A stretch of 64,000 nt of DNA. It comes from Streptomyces sp. CA-210063. GTDB lineage: Bacteria; Actinomycetota; Actinomycetes; Streptomycetales; Streptomycetaceae. The first letter of the stretch is position 1, and every line of letters starts with the position of its first letter. The stretch lies in the NCBI RefSeq assembly GCF_024612015.1, contig NZ_CP102512.1, forward strand, positions 5,890,001 to 5,954,000, read 5' to 3'. Positions 34,317-42,954 of the stretch are shown here, in pieces. The notes under the pieces were generated by a model, which saw nothing but the letters and a program-made list of their open reading frames with translations, had not been told where the DNA came from and did not search any database. A program made the position numbers and the translations under genes.

Positions 34317-35705
34317 TCAGGCCACCCGGGCGCGGGGCGCGTCGCTGTGGCGGGCGGAGGAGAGGAGGCCGCGGACCGTGGTGAGCCAGCCGGCGGCGAC
34401 GATCGTGGCGGCCACGGACAGGCCGAGGGTGCCGTTGAGGGGGAGGGCGATACCGATGGCGCCGCCGACCACCCACGACATCTGGAGCAGGGTCTCGGAG
34501 CGGGCGAAGGCGGAGGTCCGGACCGGTTCGGGGACGTCCCGCTGGATCAGGGCGTCCAGGGACAGCTTCGACAGGGCCTGCGAGAAGCCGGCGACCGCGC
34601 CGAGGGCGGCGATGAAGAACGTGCCGAAGAACAGGGCCGCCGTGATCGCCACACCGAGTTCGACGGCGACGACGGTGACGACGATCAGTTCCGGCGAACG
34701 CTGCTTCACCCACGCTCCCACGGCCGTGCCGAGCGCGTTTCCCGTACCGGCCGCCACGGCCACCATGCCCAGCGAGACGGCGGCGCTCTGCCCGTGCAGC
34801 GGGTGTTCGCGCAGCAGGAACGCCAGGAAGAAGATCAGGAAGCCGGAGAGACAGCGCAGGGCCGCGTTCGCGCCGAGCGCGTGGGTGACCGCCGGGCCGA
34901 CCGTCCGCAGCCCCGGGCGCAGACGCGTGCTGCTGCGGTGCGGGCCGTGCAGATGCTCGGGGTCGGCGGCGAGCAGCGCGATGTCCTCGCCCTTCGCCGA
35001 GTCGACCTTCGAGGGGAGCGTGAAGGAGAGGACCGTACCCGCGATGAAGATCACGAAGGCGCCGTAGAGCGGCCATTGGGAGCCGAGTGCCTGCAGTCCC
35101 GCGCCGATGGGCGCGGCCACGCCGGTGGCGAGCAGACCGCAGAGGGTGACCCGGGAGTTGGCCTTCACCAGGGAGAACCGGGGCGGGAGCAGCCGTGGCA
35201 CGACCGCGCTGCGCACCACCCCGTACGCCTTCGACGCGACCAGGACGCCCAGCGCGGCGGGGTAGAGCTGGAGGCTGCCGGTCTCGACGGCGCCGACGAG
35301 GACCAGCGCGAGCAGGGCGCGGGCCAGCATCGCGCCGGCCATCGCGGCGCGGCGGCCGTGCGGGAGGCGGTCCAGGAGGGGGCCGATGACGGGGGCGAGG
35401 AGGGCGAAGGGGGCGAGGGTGATGGCGAGGTAGAGGGCGACGCGGCCTCGGGCCTCGTCCGTGGGGACGGAGAAGAAGACCGTGGAGGCGAGGGAGACGG
35501 TGATCATCACGTCGCCCGCGCCGTTCACACCGTGCAGTTCGATGAGTTTGCCGAGGCCGGATTCGCCGGCGCCGTGCGCGTGCGTCGCCCTGCGGATGCC
35601 GCGGGCCGGCCCTGTCACCGGCAGATGCAGGGCACGGCCCACCGAGCGGACGGCCCCGGTCACCCGACCCGATCCGCGCGCTTCGCTCCGCTCGGCGCCG
35701 GTCAC
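34317..35705 (-). CDS. MFS transporter
   Basis: 462 residues from a GTG. Twelve-helix pattern with cytosolic leader; helix segments include LYLAITLAPFALLAPVIGPLLDRL (MFS motif A area), GVAAPIGAGLQAL, FIFFLAFLLREHPL-like middle, and MSWVVGGAIGIALPL. No drug-specific motif is obvious. It follows the mqn/DUF2771 genes on the same strand, a conserved neighbourhood in Streptomyces; its substrate is unknown. Confidence 0.85.
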   Translation of the reverse strand: MTGAERSEARGSGRVTGAVRSVGRALHLPVTGPARGIRRATHAHGAGESGLGKLIELHGVNGAGDVMITVSLASTVFFSVPTDEARGRVALYLAITLAPFALLAPVIGPLLDRLPHGRRAAMAGAMLARALLALVLVGAVETGSLQLYPAALGVLVASKAYGVVRSAVVPRLLPPRFSLVKANSRVTLCGLLATGVAAPIGAGLQALGSQWPLYGAFVIFIAGTVLSFTLPSKVDSAKGEDIALLAADPEHLHGPHRSSTRLRPGLRTVGPAVTHALGANAALRCLSGFLIFFLAFLLREHPLHGQSAAVSLGMVAVAAGTGNALGTAVGAWVKQRSPELIVVTVVAVELGVAITAALFFGTFFIAALGAVAGFSQALSKLSLDALIQRDVPEPVRTSAFARSETLLQMSWVVGGAIGIALPLNGTLGLSVAATIVAAGWLTTVRGLLSSARHSDAPRARVA

Positions 35706-36382
35706 CTCGTCATAGTGCCCCGAGAAAGGGGGCCGTAGTGCGTTTACCGCTCATATGGCCCCGGAGCGGTGGGGGCGGGCGAGGGTGGGGGTGTCTGTGG
35801 TGCGCTTGTTGTCTGCGGGTGCGTGGGGGCTGGTCGCGCAGTTCCCCGCACCCCTGAAAGCCGACGGCCCTGCGGGCCGATCGCCTTTCGGAGGCCCACA
35901 GGCCTCTTGCACGGGCCGCGGGCCTTTTGGATGGGCCGCAGGCCCTTGGACGGGCCGTAGGCCCTTCAAGGGGCGCGGGGAACTGCGCGATCAGCCACGA
36001 TCCACCCGCGGACGCCCGACGACCCGCACCTCCCGAGCTCGAAGGCGCCCCCTTCACACAGCCCCCGGCGGTTTCCCGCCAACAGCCGACCCCGCCTCCC
36101 AAAGCCCCCTCCCACCCCCTCCCCGGCCAAAGCCAAGCGCAGCGGAATCGCGGAACCATTACGTCGGTGTGGGCGCGGAGCCTCGGAGAAGGTAGCGTGC
36201 ATAGCGCGCCTGCGGCGGTTGTTCTCGGCCGCGCGCCTCTCGTTCATCCCGCAGAATGGATGACATAGGTGCGCCCGAGTGCGATCGGGCGCGGACGTCG
36301 ACGCGGCCCTCCGGTCCGCTCCGTCCGCACCCCCGCCGAGGGAGGCGCACTCGTGAGACGGCGTAGGAGAGAAGCGATACCT
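35706..36382. other. Large intergenic region with palindromic repeat and hairpin cluster
   Basis: 677 bases with no credible gene. It contains an interrupted copy of the palindromic element (35828-35996) whose centre carries repeated GGGCCG(C/T)AGGCCC hairpins, a family-end GAGCTC at 36035-36040, and the promoter of the DUF3027 gene. Small ORFs drawn through the repeats are not supported. Confidence 0.6.
35828..35996. repeat. Palindromic intergenic element, copy 4 (split)
   Basis: Left arm GGCTGGTCGCGCAGTTCC to about 35855 and right arm GGGGCGCGGGGAACTGCGCG ending at 35996. The 110-base insert is a run of GGGCCG-AGGCCC short inverted repeats, so the whole may fold as a branched hairpin. Confidence 0.85.
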
Positions 36383-37315
36383 GTGAGCGCAGCGACCACG
36401 CGAAGCCGCACCCCCGACCGCCTGTGTGCCGAGGCCGTCGACCTTGCCCGCTCCGCCGCCGAGGAGGCCGCCGCCCCCGGTGTGGTGGGCGAGCACGCGG
36501 GGCTCGTCTCCGAGGGCGACCGTGTTGTCACGCACTTCTTCGAGTGCAAGGAGATGGGCTACCGCGGCTGGCGCTGGGCCGTCACCGTCGCCCGGGCCTC
36601 CCGCGCGAAGTCCGTGACGCTGGACGAGGTGGTCCTGCTCCCGGGCCCCGACGCGCTGCTCGCACCGGAGTGGGTGCCGTGGAGCGAGCGGCTCCGGCCC
36701 GGTGACATGGGTCCCGGCGATCTGCTGCCCACCGACGCCGAGGACCTGCGGCTGGAGCCCGGGTACACCGGCGAGGACGAGCCGCTGCCGAACTCCCCGG
36801 TCTCGCACGACATGGCCGAACTGGTCGAGGCGGAGGACGCCGAGGTCACCGCCGGTACGCCGGCGCATCTGCCGCTCGCGCCGACCCGGGGGTCGATCGC
36901 CGCGGTCGCCGAGGAACTGGGCATGCGGCGGGCCCGCGTCCTGTCCCGGTACGGGCTGCACACGGCCGCGGACCGGTGGGAGGAAGGGTTCGGGGCGAAG
37001 ACCGCGATGGCCCAGGCGGCACCCGCGTCCTGCGTGAGCTGCGGCTTCCTCGTGCCGATCGGGGGGTCGCTCGGGCAGGCCTTCGGGGTGTGCGCGAACG
37101 AGTACGCGCCGGCGGACGGGCGGATCGTCTCCCTGACGTACGGGTGCGGGGGGCACTCGGAGGCCGCGGTCATGCCGAAGCCGCCGCAGCCGGCTCCGCC
37201 GCGGCTCGACGAGACGCGGGTGGATCCGTTCCCGCTGCGGCCGTCGCCGGATTCGGGGTCGGTGCCGGTGGGAGTCGATGAGACCGAGGCCGAGGCCGAC
37301 CTGGGGCACTCGTAG
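36383..37315 (+). CDS. DUF3027 zinc-ribbon protein
   Basis: 310 residues from GTG 36383 (AGGAGAGAAG upstream); a GTG at 36353 with GAGGGAGG is an equally good start and would add ten Arg-rich residues. Conserved N-terminal block (HAGLVSEGDRVVTHFFECKE), MGYRGWRWAVTVARASRAK, and a C-terminal zinc ribbon with CVSCGF ... VCANEYAP ... TYGCGGHSE. DUF3027 is widely conserved in Actinobacteria but its role is unknown. Confidence 0.85.
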   Translation: MSAATTRSRTPDRLCAEAVDLARSAAEEAAAPGVVGEHAGLVSEGDRVVTHFFECKEMGYRGWRWAVTVARASRAKSVTLDEVVLLPGPDALLAPEWVPWSERLRPGDMGPGDLLPTDAEDLRLEPGYTGEDEPLPNSPVSHDMAELVEAEDAEVTAGTPAHLPLAPTRGSIAAVAEELGMRRARVLSRYGLHTAADRWEEGFGAKTAMAQAAPASCVSCGFLVPIGGSLGQAFGVCANEYAPADGRIVSLTYGCGGHSEAAVMPKPPQPAPPRLDETRVDPFPLRPSPDSGSVPVGVDETEAEADLGHS

Positions 37316-37345
37316 GTTCGCCTGAGAGCTCGGGTGGGTGGGGTT

Positions 37346-37479
37346 GTCGGGCGGGTGCGGGTGAGTGGGGGCTGATCGCGCAGTTCCCCGCGCCCCCAAA
37401 AGACTCCGGGCGCGACCCATGCCGTTAAGGGGCGCGGGGAACTGCGCGAGCAACCACACACAACCCGCACCCGCCCGAC
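37346..37479. repeat. Palindromic intergenic element, copy 5 (long form)
   Basis: A 134-bp interrupted palindrome: outer arms GTCGGGCGGGTGCGGGT / ACCCGCACCCGCCCGAC are perfect, inner arms CGCGCAGTTCCCCGCGCCCC / its complement are perfect, with a spacer of about 30 bases. It lies between the DUF3027 and sacsin-like genes. It is the most complete copy in the window. Confidence 0.95.
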
Positions 37480-37568
37480 ACACAGGCACCCCCACCCCCC
37501 TGGGCGCCCGGCCTAAGCGGCGCAGCGACGCGGTACCTTCGTGATCCAGGCGACAGGGAAGGTGAACC

Positions 37569-40500
37569 GTGAGCAAGTTCGTGCGGCCGGCGGCCGAGGG
37601 TGCGGACCCGTTCGGGACGGCTCGGCTGCGGCGGGGCGTGCTCGATGCCTGGGCGACCAGTCCGGCCAGGTTCCGTGAGGATGCCAACGCCGAGGAGGAT
37701 CTCGTCCTCGGCGGCTACCGGGACCGTCTCGTCGTGGAGCTGGCGCAGAACGCCGCCGACGCGGCGGCCAGGGCGAAGGTCCCGGGGCGGCTGCGGCTCA
37801 CCCTCCGGGACGGCGTCCTCGTCGCCGCCAACACCGGCGCCCCGCTCGACGCGGCCGGCGTCGAGTCGCTGTCCACACTGCGCGCGTCCGCGAAACGGGA
37901 GCCCGCTGACAGCACGGGCAGCACGGGCAGCACTGACCGCGCTGTCGGCGCGGTGGGCCGGTTCGGGGTCGGATTCGCCGCCGTGCTCGCCGTCACCGAC
38001 GAGCCCGCTGTCGTCGGGCGGCACGGCGGTATCCGGTGGTCGCTCGCCGAGGCCCGGCTGCTGGCCGCCGACGTCGCCCGGCACAGCCCGGGGCTGGGGG
38101 ACGAGATCCGCCGACGGGACGGGCATGTGCCGCTGCTGCGGCTGCCGTTCGCGGCCGAGGGAAGCGCGCCGGACCCGTACGACACCGTCGTCATCCTGCC
38201 GCTGCGCGACGCGGCCGCCGCCGATCTCGCCGAGCGGCTGCTGCACGCGATCGACGACGCGTTGCTCCTCGCCCTGCCCGGCCTCGACGAGGTGATCGTC
38301 GAGAACGGCCCCAGCGAGGTACGGACGTTGCGACGGCGCGTGGAGGGGCCGTACGTCGTCGTGGAGGACTCGCGGGACGGGGTCACGCGCTGGCGTACCG
38401 TCGCCGGGCACGGGGCGATCGAGGCCCCGCTGCTCGCGGACCGGCCCGTCGAGGAGCGGCTGCGGCCGTACTGGTCGGTGACCTGGGCGGTGCCGACCGG
38501 GCCCGACGGCGCGCCGGTACGGCCGCGCACCAGCCCCGTCGTGCACGCGCCCACACCCAGCGACGAGGCCCTCGGCGTGCCCGCGCTGCTCATCGCCTCC
38601 TTCCCCCTGGACACGACCCGGCGGCACGCCGCGCCCGGGCCGCTCACCGACTTCCTCGTGCAGCGCGCGGCGGACGCGTACGCCGAACTCCTCGCCGCCT
38701 GGCAGCCGGTGACCGAGGGGATCATCGACCTCGTGCCCGGCCCGCTGGGCAAGGGCGAGCTGGACGGCGCCCTGCGTCAGGCGATCCTGGAGCGGCTGCC
38801 GCGGACCGCGTTCCTGCCGCGTGCGGTGGCGCCGCCCGCGCGGGACGGCCGGCTCCAGGACGCCGCGGCGGCGGTGGAAGCCCCGGAAGCCGACACCTGG
38901 CCCGACGTCCCCAATCCCTTCCGGGGCCGCGAGGACTCCGGCATGCCGTCCGCCGAGGGCGCCGAGACCGACGAGTGGGCCGACGCACCCTTCGCGCTCT
39001 GCCCCCGGGACGCCGAGGTCGTCGAGGGTGCCGGGGCCGAGACCGTATTGGTGCTCGCGGACGTCCTGCCCAGCCTTCTGCCCGCCGGGCTCGAACGGCG
39101 TGCCGAGCTGCGGACGTTGGGTGTCGCGCGTGTGCCGCTGGGTGACGCGATCGACCGGCTCGCGGGCCTGGAGAAGGCGCCCGACTGGTGGCGGCGGCTC
39201 TACGACAGCCTCGCGGGCGTCGACCCGGACCGGTTGTCCGGACTCCCGGTGCCGCTCGCGGACGGGCGGACCACGATCGGGCCCCGGCAGGTGCTCCTGC
39301 CGATCCCCGACGGGCCGCAGACGGGCCCCGAGATCCTCGCCCGCCTCGGTCTGAAGGTCGCGCACCCGGACGCCGCGCATCCGCTGCTGGAGAAGCTGGG
39401 CGCCCTGCCCGCGACCCCGCGCGCCGTGCTCACGACTCCGCAGGTGCGGGCCGCCGTCGCCGCCTCCCTGGACGACGAGGGCGGCGTGTGGGACGAGGAG
39501 GACGGCCGTCCGGACGCCGACGAACTCGCGGAGCTGGTCCTGACCCTCGTCCGCGACGCCGCCCTCGACCCGGGCGACGAGCCCTGGCTCGGCGCCCTCG
39601 CCCTCCCCGACGAGGACGGCGAACTGGCCCCCGCCGGTGAACTCGTCCTCCCCGGCAGCCCCTTCGCCCAGGTCATGCGCCAGGACGAACTCGCCTTCGT
39701 GGACGCCGAGCTGGCCGACCGCTGGGGCGAACAGCCGCTGGCCGCCTGCGGAGTCCTGGCCGACTTCGCCCTCGTACGCGCCACCGACGTCGTCCTCGAC
39801 CCGGACGAACTGGAGCCGCGCGACGGGGACTTCGCCGAACCCGACGACGCGGGGCTGCTCGACGCGGTGGACGTGTGGTGCGAGGACATCCTCGACCGGT
39901 TCCCGGACAGCCCGGTACCGCCCGTCGCGACCGAGCTCGTGGCCGTGCGCGACCTGGACCTCGTCGACGAGGACCGCTGGCCGGAGGCGCTCGCCCTGCT
40001 CGCCCGGCCGCCGCTGCGCGACGCCCTCGTCCAGCCCGTACGGATCCTGCTCCCGGACGGCACGCACGAGGTCGTACGCCCGTACACGGCTTGGTGGTTG
40101 CGCGGGAACCCGGTCCTGGACGGCCGCCGCCCGGCGGGCCTCCTCGCGGCCGGCGGTGACCCGCTTCTGCACGGCCTGTACGACGAGGCCGACGCCACCG
40201 GCTTCGACGACGAGCAGGTGCTGCGGGCGCTGGGCGTGCGTACGTCGGTGGCCGCGCTCCTGGACGAGCCGGGCGGCGCCGCCGAGCTGCTGGACCGTCT
40301 GGCCGACCCGGACCGCCCGGTCAGCTCGGCTCAACTGCACGGCCTGTACAGCGCGTTGGCCGACCTCGACCCCGAACAGGTGACCCTGCCGGACGACCTG
40401 CGGGCCGTGGTGGACGGCGAGGTGACCGTCGTGGACGCGGCCGACGCCGTGGTCGTCGACTCCCCCGACCTGCTGCCCTTCACCTCCGGCGTCCCCCTCC

Positions 40501-40865
40501 TCCCCGTACGGCCCGCGCGGGCCGCCGAGCTGGCCGAGCTGTTCCAGGTGCGGCGGCTGAGCGAGTCGGTGACGGGCGAGGTGGACTCGGAGGGCACGGA
40601 ACACGACGTACCGGAGTCGGTACGGGTCCTGCTGGGCCCGGCCACGCCCTCGTCGTACGTCGAACACGAGGAACTGGTCGTGGACGGCGTTGAGTTGGAC
40701 TGGCGCCGGACCCGGGACGGCGTGCTGCACGCTTCGACCGTGGAGGGCGTCGCGGCCGGCCTGGCCTGGGCGGCGGGCCAGTGGCCGCGCCGCTTCGAGG
40801 TGGCCGCGCTGCTGGAGGACCCGTCCAGGACTCAGGAGTTGGCGCGGGACCGCTGGTTCGACTGA
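37569..40865 (+). CDS. Sacsin N-terminal/Hsp90-like GHKL ATPase
   Basis: 1098 residues from a GTG (GGAAGGTG upstream). The ATP site is GHKL type: ELAQNAADAAARAK (N box), LVAANTGAPLDAAG (D/G1 box), GAVGRFGVGFAAVLAVT (G2 box). These are the sacsin N-terminal ATP-binding repeats seen in large actinobacterial proteins. The long remainder is acidic and Leu-rich without other recognised domains. It may be a chaperone. Substrate and partner are unknown. Confidence 0.88.
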   Translation: MSKFVRPAAEGADPFGTARLRRGVLDAWATSPARFREDANAEEDLVLGGYRDRLVVELAQNAADAAARAKVPGRLRLTLRDGVLVAANTGAPLDAAGVESLSTLRASAKREPADSTGSTGSTDRAVGAVGRFGVGFAAVLAVTDEPAVVGRHGGIRWSLAEARLLAADVARHSPGLGDEIRRRDGHVPLLRLPFAAEGSAPDPYDTVVILPLRDAAAADLAERLLHAIDDALLLALPGLDEVIVENGPSEVRTLRRRVEGPYVVVEDSRDGVTRWRTVAGHGAIEAPLLADRPVEERLRPYWSVTWAVPTGPDGAPVRPRTSPVVHAPTPSDEALGVPALLIASFPLDTTRRHAAPGPLTDFLVQRAADAYAELLAAWQPVTEGIIDLVPGPLGKGELDGALRQAILERLPRTAFLPRAVAPPARDGRLQDAAAAVEAPEADTWPDVPNPFRGREDSGMPSAEGAETDEWADAPFALCPRDAEVVEGAGAETVLVLADVLPSLLPAGLERRAELRTLGVARVPLGDAIDRLAGLEKAPDWWRRLYDSLAGVDPDRLSGLPVPLADGRTTIGPRQVLLPIPDGPQTGPEILARLGLKVAHPDAAHPLLEKLGALPATPRAVLTTPQVRAAVAASLDDEGGVWDEEDGRPDADELAELVLTLVRDAALDPGDEPWLGALALPDEDGELAPAGELVLPGSPFAQVMRQDELAFVDAELADRWGEQPLAACGVLADFALVRATDVVLDPDELEPRDGDFAEPDDAGLLDAVDVWCEDILDRFPDSPVPPVATELVAVRDLDLVDEDRWPEALALLARPPLRDALVQPVRILLPDGTHEVVRPYTAWWLRGNPVLDGRRPAGLLAAGGDPLLHGLYDEADATGFDDEQVLRALGVRTSVAALLDEPGGAAELLDRLADPDRPVSSAQLHGLYSALADLDPEQVTLPDDLRAVVDGEVTVVDAADAVVVDSPDLLPFTSGVPLLPVRPARAAELAELFQVRRLSESVTGEVDSEGTEHDVPESVRVLLGPATPSSYVEHEELVVDGVELDWRRTRDGVLHASTVEGVAAGLAWAAGQWPRRFEVAALLEDPSRTQELARDRWFD

Positions 40866-40903
40866 CGGGAGCTTTAAACCCTGCGCATGTGATCTGCGCA
40901 ACA

Positions 40904-40933
40904 TTCACCAAACTAGTTCACAACTCGTACAAC
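40904..40933 (+). promoter_or_regulatory. Possible promoter of the first DUF5707 gene
   Basis: TTCACC and TACAAC boxes with an 18-base spacer (each 4 of 6 to the vegetative consensus), about 110 bases before the TTG start, in a locally AT-richer stretch. Confidence 0.3.
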
Positions 40934-40956
40934 CATTCCCCCGAGCCGCGTGTCGT

Positions 40957-40984
40957 GTCTGGTGAGCCACCAGGCTCACCAGAC
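40957..40984 (+). terminator. Perfect 12-bp hairpin between the sacsin-like and DUF5707 genes
   Basis: GTCTGGTGAGCC / GGCTCACCAGAC around a 4-base loop, 92 bases after the sacsin-like stop. It could terminate that transcript or act as a leader hairpin for the secreted protein gene, since it lies downstream of the possible promoter. Confidence 0.55.
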
Positions 40985-41041
40985 CATCGGGCCCCGCGTG
41001 ACAGCTTCCTGCCGCGGGACCCCTTCCACGTGGGGAAAACA

Positions 41042-41821
41042 TTGCGCAAGCGTGTTGCTCTGGGCGCCGCCATCACCGGTGCCCTGGCTCTGACCGCCGT
41101 CATCGCTCCGGCCGCGCAGGCTGATGACAAGTACGGCAACATCTCGGTCTCCGGCGTCTCCGTCAACGGCGGCAAGGCCATCGTCCTCGGCTCAACGGCG
41201 AAGAAGACGGTCAAGCTCTCCTTCACCGTCACGGACAACTCCGGCGTCAAGATGGCCACCGGCTACCTGTTCCACGGCAAGAACATCGACACCGCGGACA
41301 GCGCTGTCCTGCCGAGCAAGGACCCGTTCACCTGCAAGAAGGTGACCTCCACCAAGTCGACCTGCTCGGCGAACTTCACCTTCACGCCCGGTTCGAACGC
41401 CATCAACAAGGTCGCCGGTACCTGGAAGACCTGGCTGATCGCCCAGGCCAAGGACAACAACTACGTCCAGAAGGACAACGCCAGGTCCTTCAAGGTCCTG
41501 CGCGCCAGCCAGCTCGCGGGAACCAACGCTGCCCCGGAGCCGGTGAAGAAGGGCGCGACCGTCACCGTCACCAGCAAGCTGACCCGCGCCAACTGGGACA
41601 CCGGCGTGAACGGCGGCTTCGGTGGCCAGCCGGTGGTCTTGCAGTTCAAGGCGAAGAACGCGTCCTCGTACAAGACCGTCAAGACGGTCAAGAGCTCTTC
41701 CACGGGCGCCCTGTCGACCACGGTCAAGGCGGGCGTCGACGGTTCGTACCGTTACGTCTTCGCGGGCACCGCGGCCACGGCGGCCTCGAACGCCGCGGGT
41801 GACTTCATCGACGTGAAGTAA
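41042..41821 (+). CDS. Secreted DUF5707 protein 1
   Basis: 259 residues from a TTG at 41042 with GGGGA six bases upstream. Signal peptide RKRVALGAAITGALALTAVI, cleaved near AQA-DDKYG. Two beta-sandwich halves: an N-terminal half with a CKKVTSTKSTC disulfide loop and a C-terminal half (LAGTNAAPEPVKKGATVTVT, ...KLTRANWDTGVNGGF...YRYVFAG). The C-terminal half is shared with the next gene. Extracellular or wall role; exact function unknown. Confidence 0.8.
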   Translation: MRKRVALGAAITGALALTAVIAPAAQADDKYGNISVSGVSVNGGKAIVLGSTAKKTVKLSFTVTDNSGVKMATGYLFHGKNIDTADSAVLPSKDPFTCKKVTSTKSTCSANFTFTPGSNAINKVAGTWKTWLIAQAKDNNYVQKDNARSFKVLRASQLAGTNAAPEPVKKGATVTVTSKLTRANWDTGVNGGFGGQPVVLQFKAKNASSYKTVKTVKSSSTGALSTTVKAGVDGSYRYVFAGTAATAASNAAGDFIDVK

Positions 41822-41848
41822 GCAGCGAGCCCCAGGGCTCACGCGGCA

Positions 41849-41879
41849 GGGGACGCGCCGGATGAACCGGCGCGTCCCC
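41849..41879 (+). terminator. Hairpin terminator between the DUF5707 genes
   Basis: Perfect 13-bp stem GGGGACGCGCCGG / CCGGCGCGTCCCC with loop ATGAA, 28 bases past the stop. The two genes may therefore have separate promoters. Confidence 0.8.
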
Positions 41880-41973
41880 CGACGCACCAGATCACGCGGG
41901 TCAACGGACTCGCGGTCACCCCGGGCCCCATGTGACGACACCCGTCGGGCCCACTTCTCCACCGGGGGAACGC

Positions 41974-42882
41974 ATGCGTATTCGTGCCACCGTGGCCGCC
42001 GTCTCCGGCGCCCTCGCTCTCTCCGCCTTCGCCGTCCCGGCCGCACAGGCCGACGGCTCGGCGGTCCCGGACTGGCAGGCGGTCTCCGCCGGTGCCGGGC
42101 AGTCCGCCTTCGGTGCCGCCACCGCCGCCGACGCGGACGTGGCGACCCTCGACGTCTCCTTCTCCGGCATGAAGGTGAACAACGGCAAGGCCATTGTCGT
42201 CGGCACCAAGAAGGTCTCCGTGCCGGTGACGTACACGCTCAAGCACGCGGCCGGCGTCGACGTCACCTCCGAGAACTTCCTCAACGGGCCGTTCCTGTAC
42301 CTCAAGTCGCTGCCCACCTCGGTCGGGCAGGCCTTCACGGACCCGGTCCTCTTCGGCGACGAGCCGGCGACCTGCAAGGCCACCTCCGCGACCACCGCCA
42401 GCTGCAAGGCGCTCATCGACATCCGGCCGGCCGCCGGTGACCTCCTGAACTCCGGTGCCGCCACCTGGAAGGCGGGCGCCCTCGCCATCCAGGCCGACGA
42501 CAGCAGCGGAGAGCTGACGGGCGAGAAGTGGCAGGGCAAGCTCGGCACCAGCAAGCTCCAGCGCCACTCCAAGCTGACGGGCACCAACGCCTCGCCGGAG
42601 CCGGTGAAGAAGGGCAAGACCCTCACGGTCACCAGCAAGCTGACCCGCGTCAACTGGGAGACCGAGAAGTACGCGGGCTACGGCGGCCAGTCGGTGAAGC
42701 TGCAGTTCAAGAAGAAGGGCACGTCCGTCTACAAGGACGTCAAGACGGTCAAGACGTCCTCCACGGGCGTTCTGAAGACCACCGTCAAGGCGACCGTCGA
42801 CGGCACGTACCGCTACGTCTTCTCGGGTAGCGCGAGCACGGCGGCCGTGACTGCGGCGGCCGACGCCGTCGACGTGAAGTAA
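41974..42882 (+). CDS. Secreted DUF5707 protein 2
   Basis: 302 residues from ATG 41974 (GGGGGAA upstream). Signal peptide RIRATVAAVSGALALSAFA, cleaved near AQA-DGSA. Paralogue of the preceding gene: the C-terminal 100 residues are very similar (TGTNASPEPVKKGKTLTVTS, ...VKLQFKKKG...TYRYVFSGSAS), while the N-terminal half is longer with CKATSATTASC. The pair arose by tandem duplication. Probable extracellular structural or binding protein. Confidence 0.82.
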   Translation: MRIRATVAAVSGALALSAFAVPAAQADGSAVPDWQAVSAGAGQSAFGAATAADADVATLDVSFSGMKVNNGKAIVVGTKKVSVPVTYTLKHAAGVDVTSENFLNGPFLYLKSLPTSVGQAFTDPVLFGDEPATCKATSATTASCKALIDIRPAAGDLLNSGAATWKAGALAIQADDSSGELTGEKWQGKLGTSKLQRHSKLTGTNASPEPVKKGKTLTVTSKLTRVNWETEKYAGYGGQSVKLQFKKKGTSVYKDVKTVKTSSTGVLKTTVKATVDGTYRYVFSGSASTAAVTAAADAVDVK

Positions 42883-42900
42883 GGCCCACGCGCCGCATGG

Positions 42901-42943
42901 AAAGGGCGTTGCGACCGGCTACCGGTCGCAACGCCCTTTTTTT
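42901..42943. terminator. Strong bidirectional rho-independent terminator
   Basis: A perfect 18-bp stem AAAGGGCGTTGCGACCGG around a 3-base loop, then seven T on the plus strand and A-tract on the minus strand. It ends the DUF5707 pair and the convergent NCS1 permease gene. Confidence 0.97.
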
Positions 42944-42954
42944 CGTGTGTGGAG

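Noticed and set aside
35751..36268. Small open frames in the 35706-36382 gap
   Set aside because: They run through the palindromic repeats and have no ribosome site or recognisable product.
37425..40904. 1159-codon minus-strand open frame across the sacsin-like gene
   Set aside because: Antisense shadow; the sense strand has clear GHKL boxes, and the reverse product is an Arg/Gly/Val-rich string.
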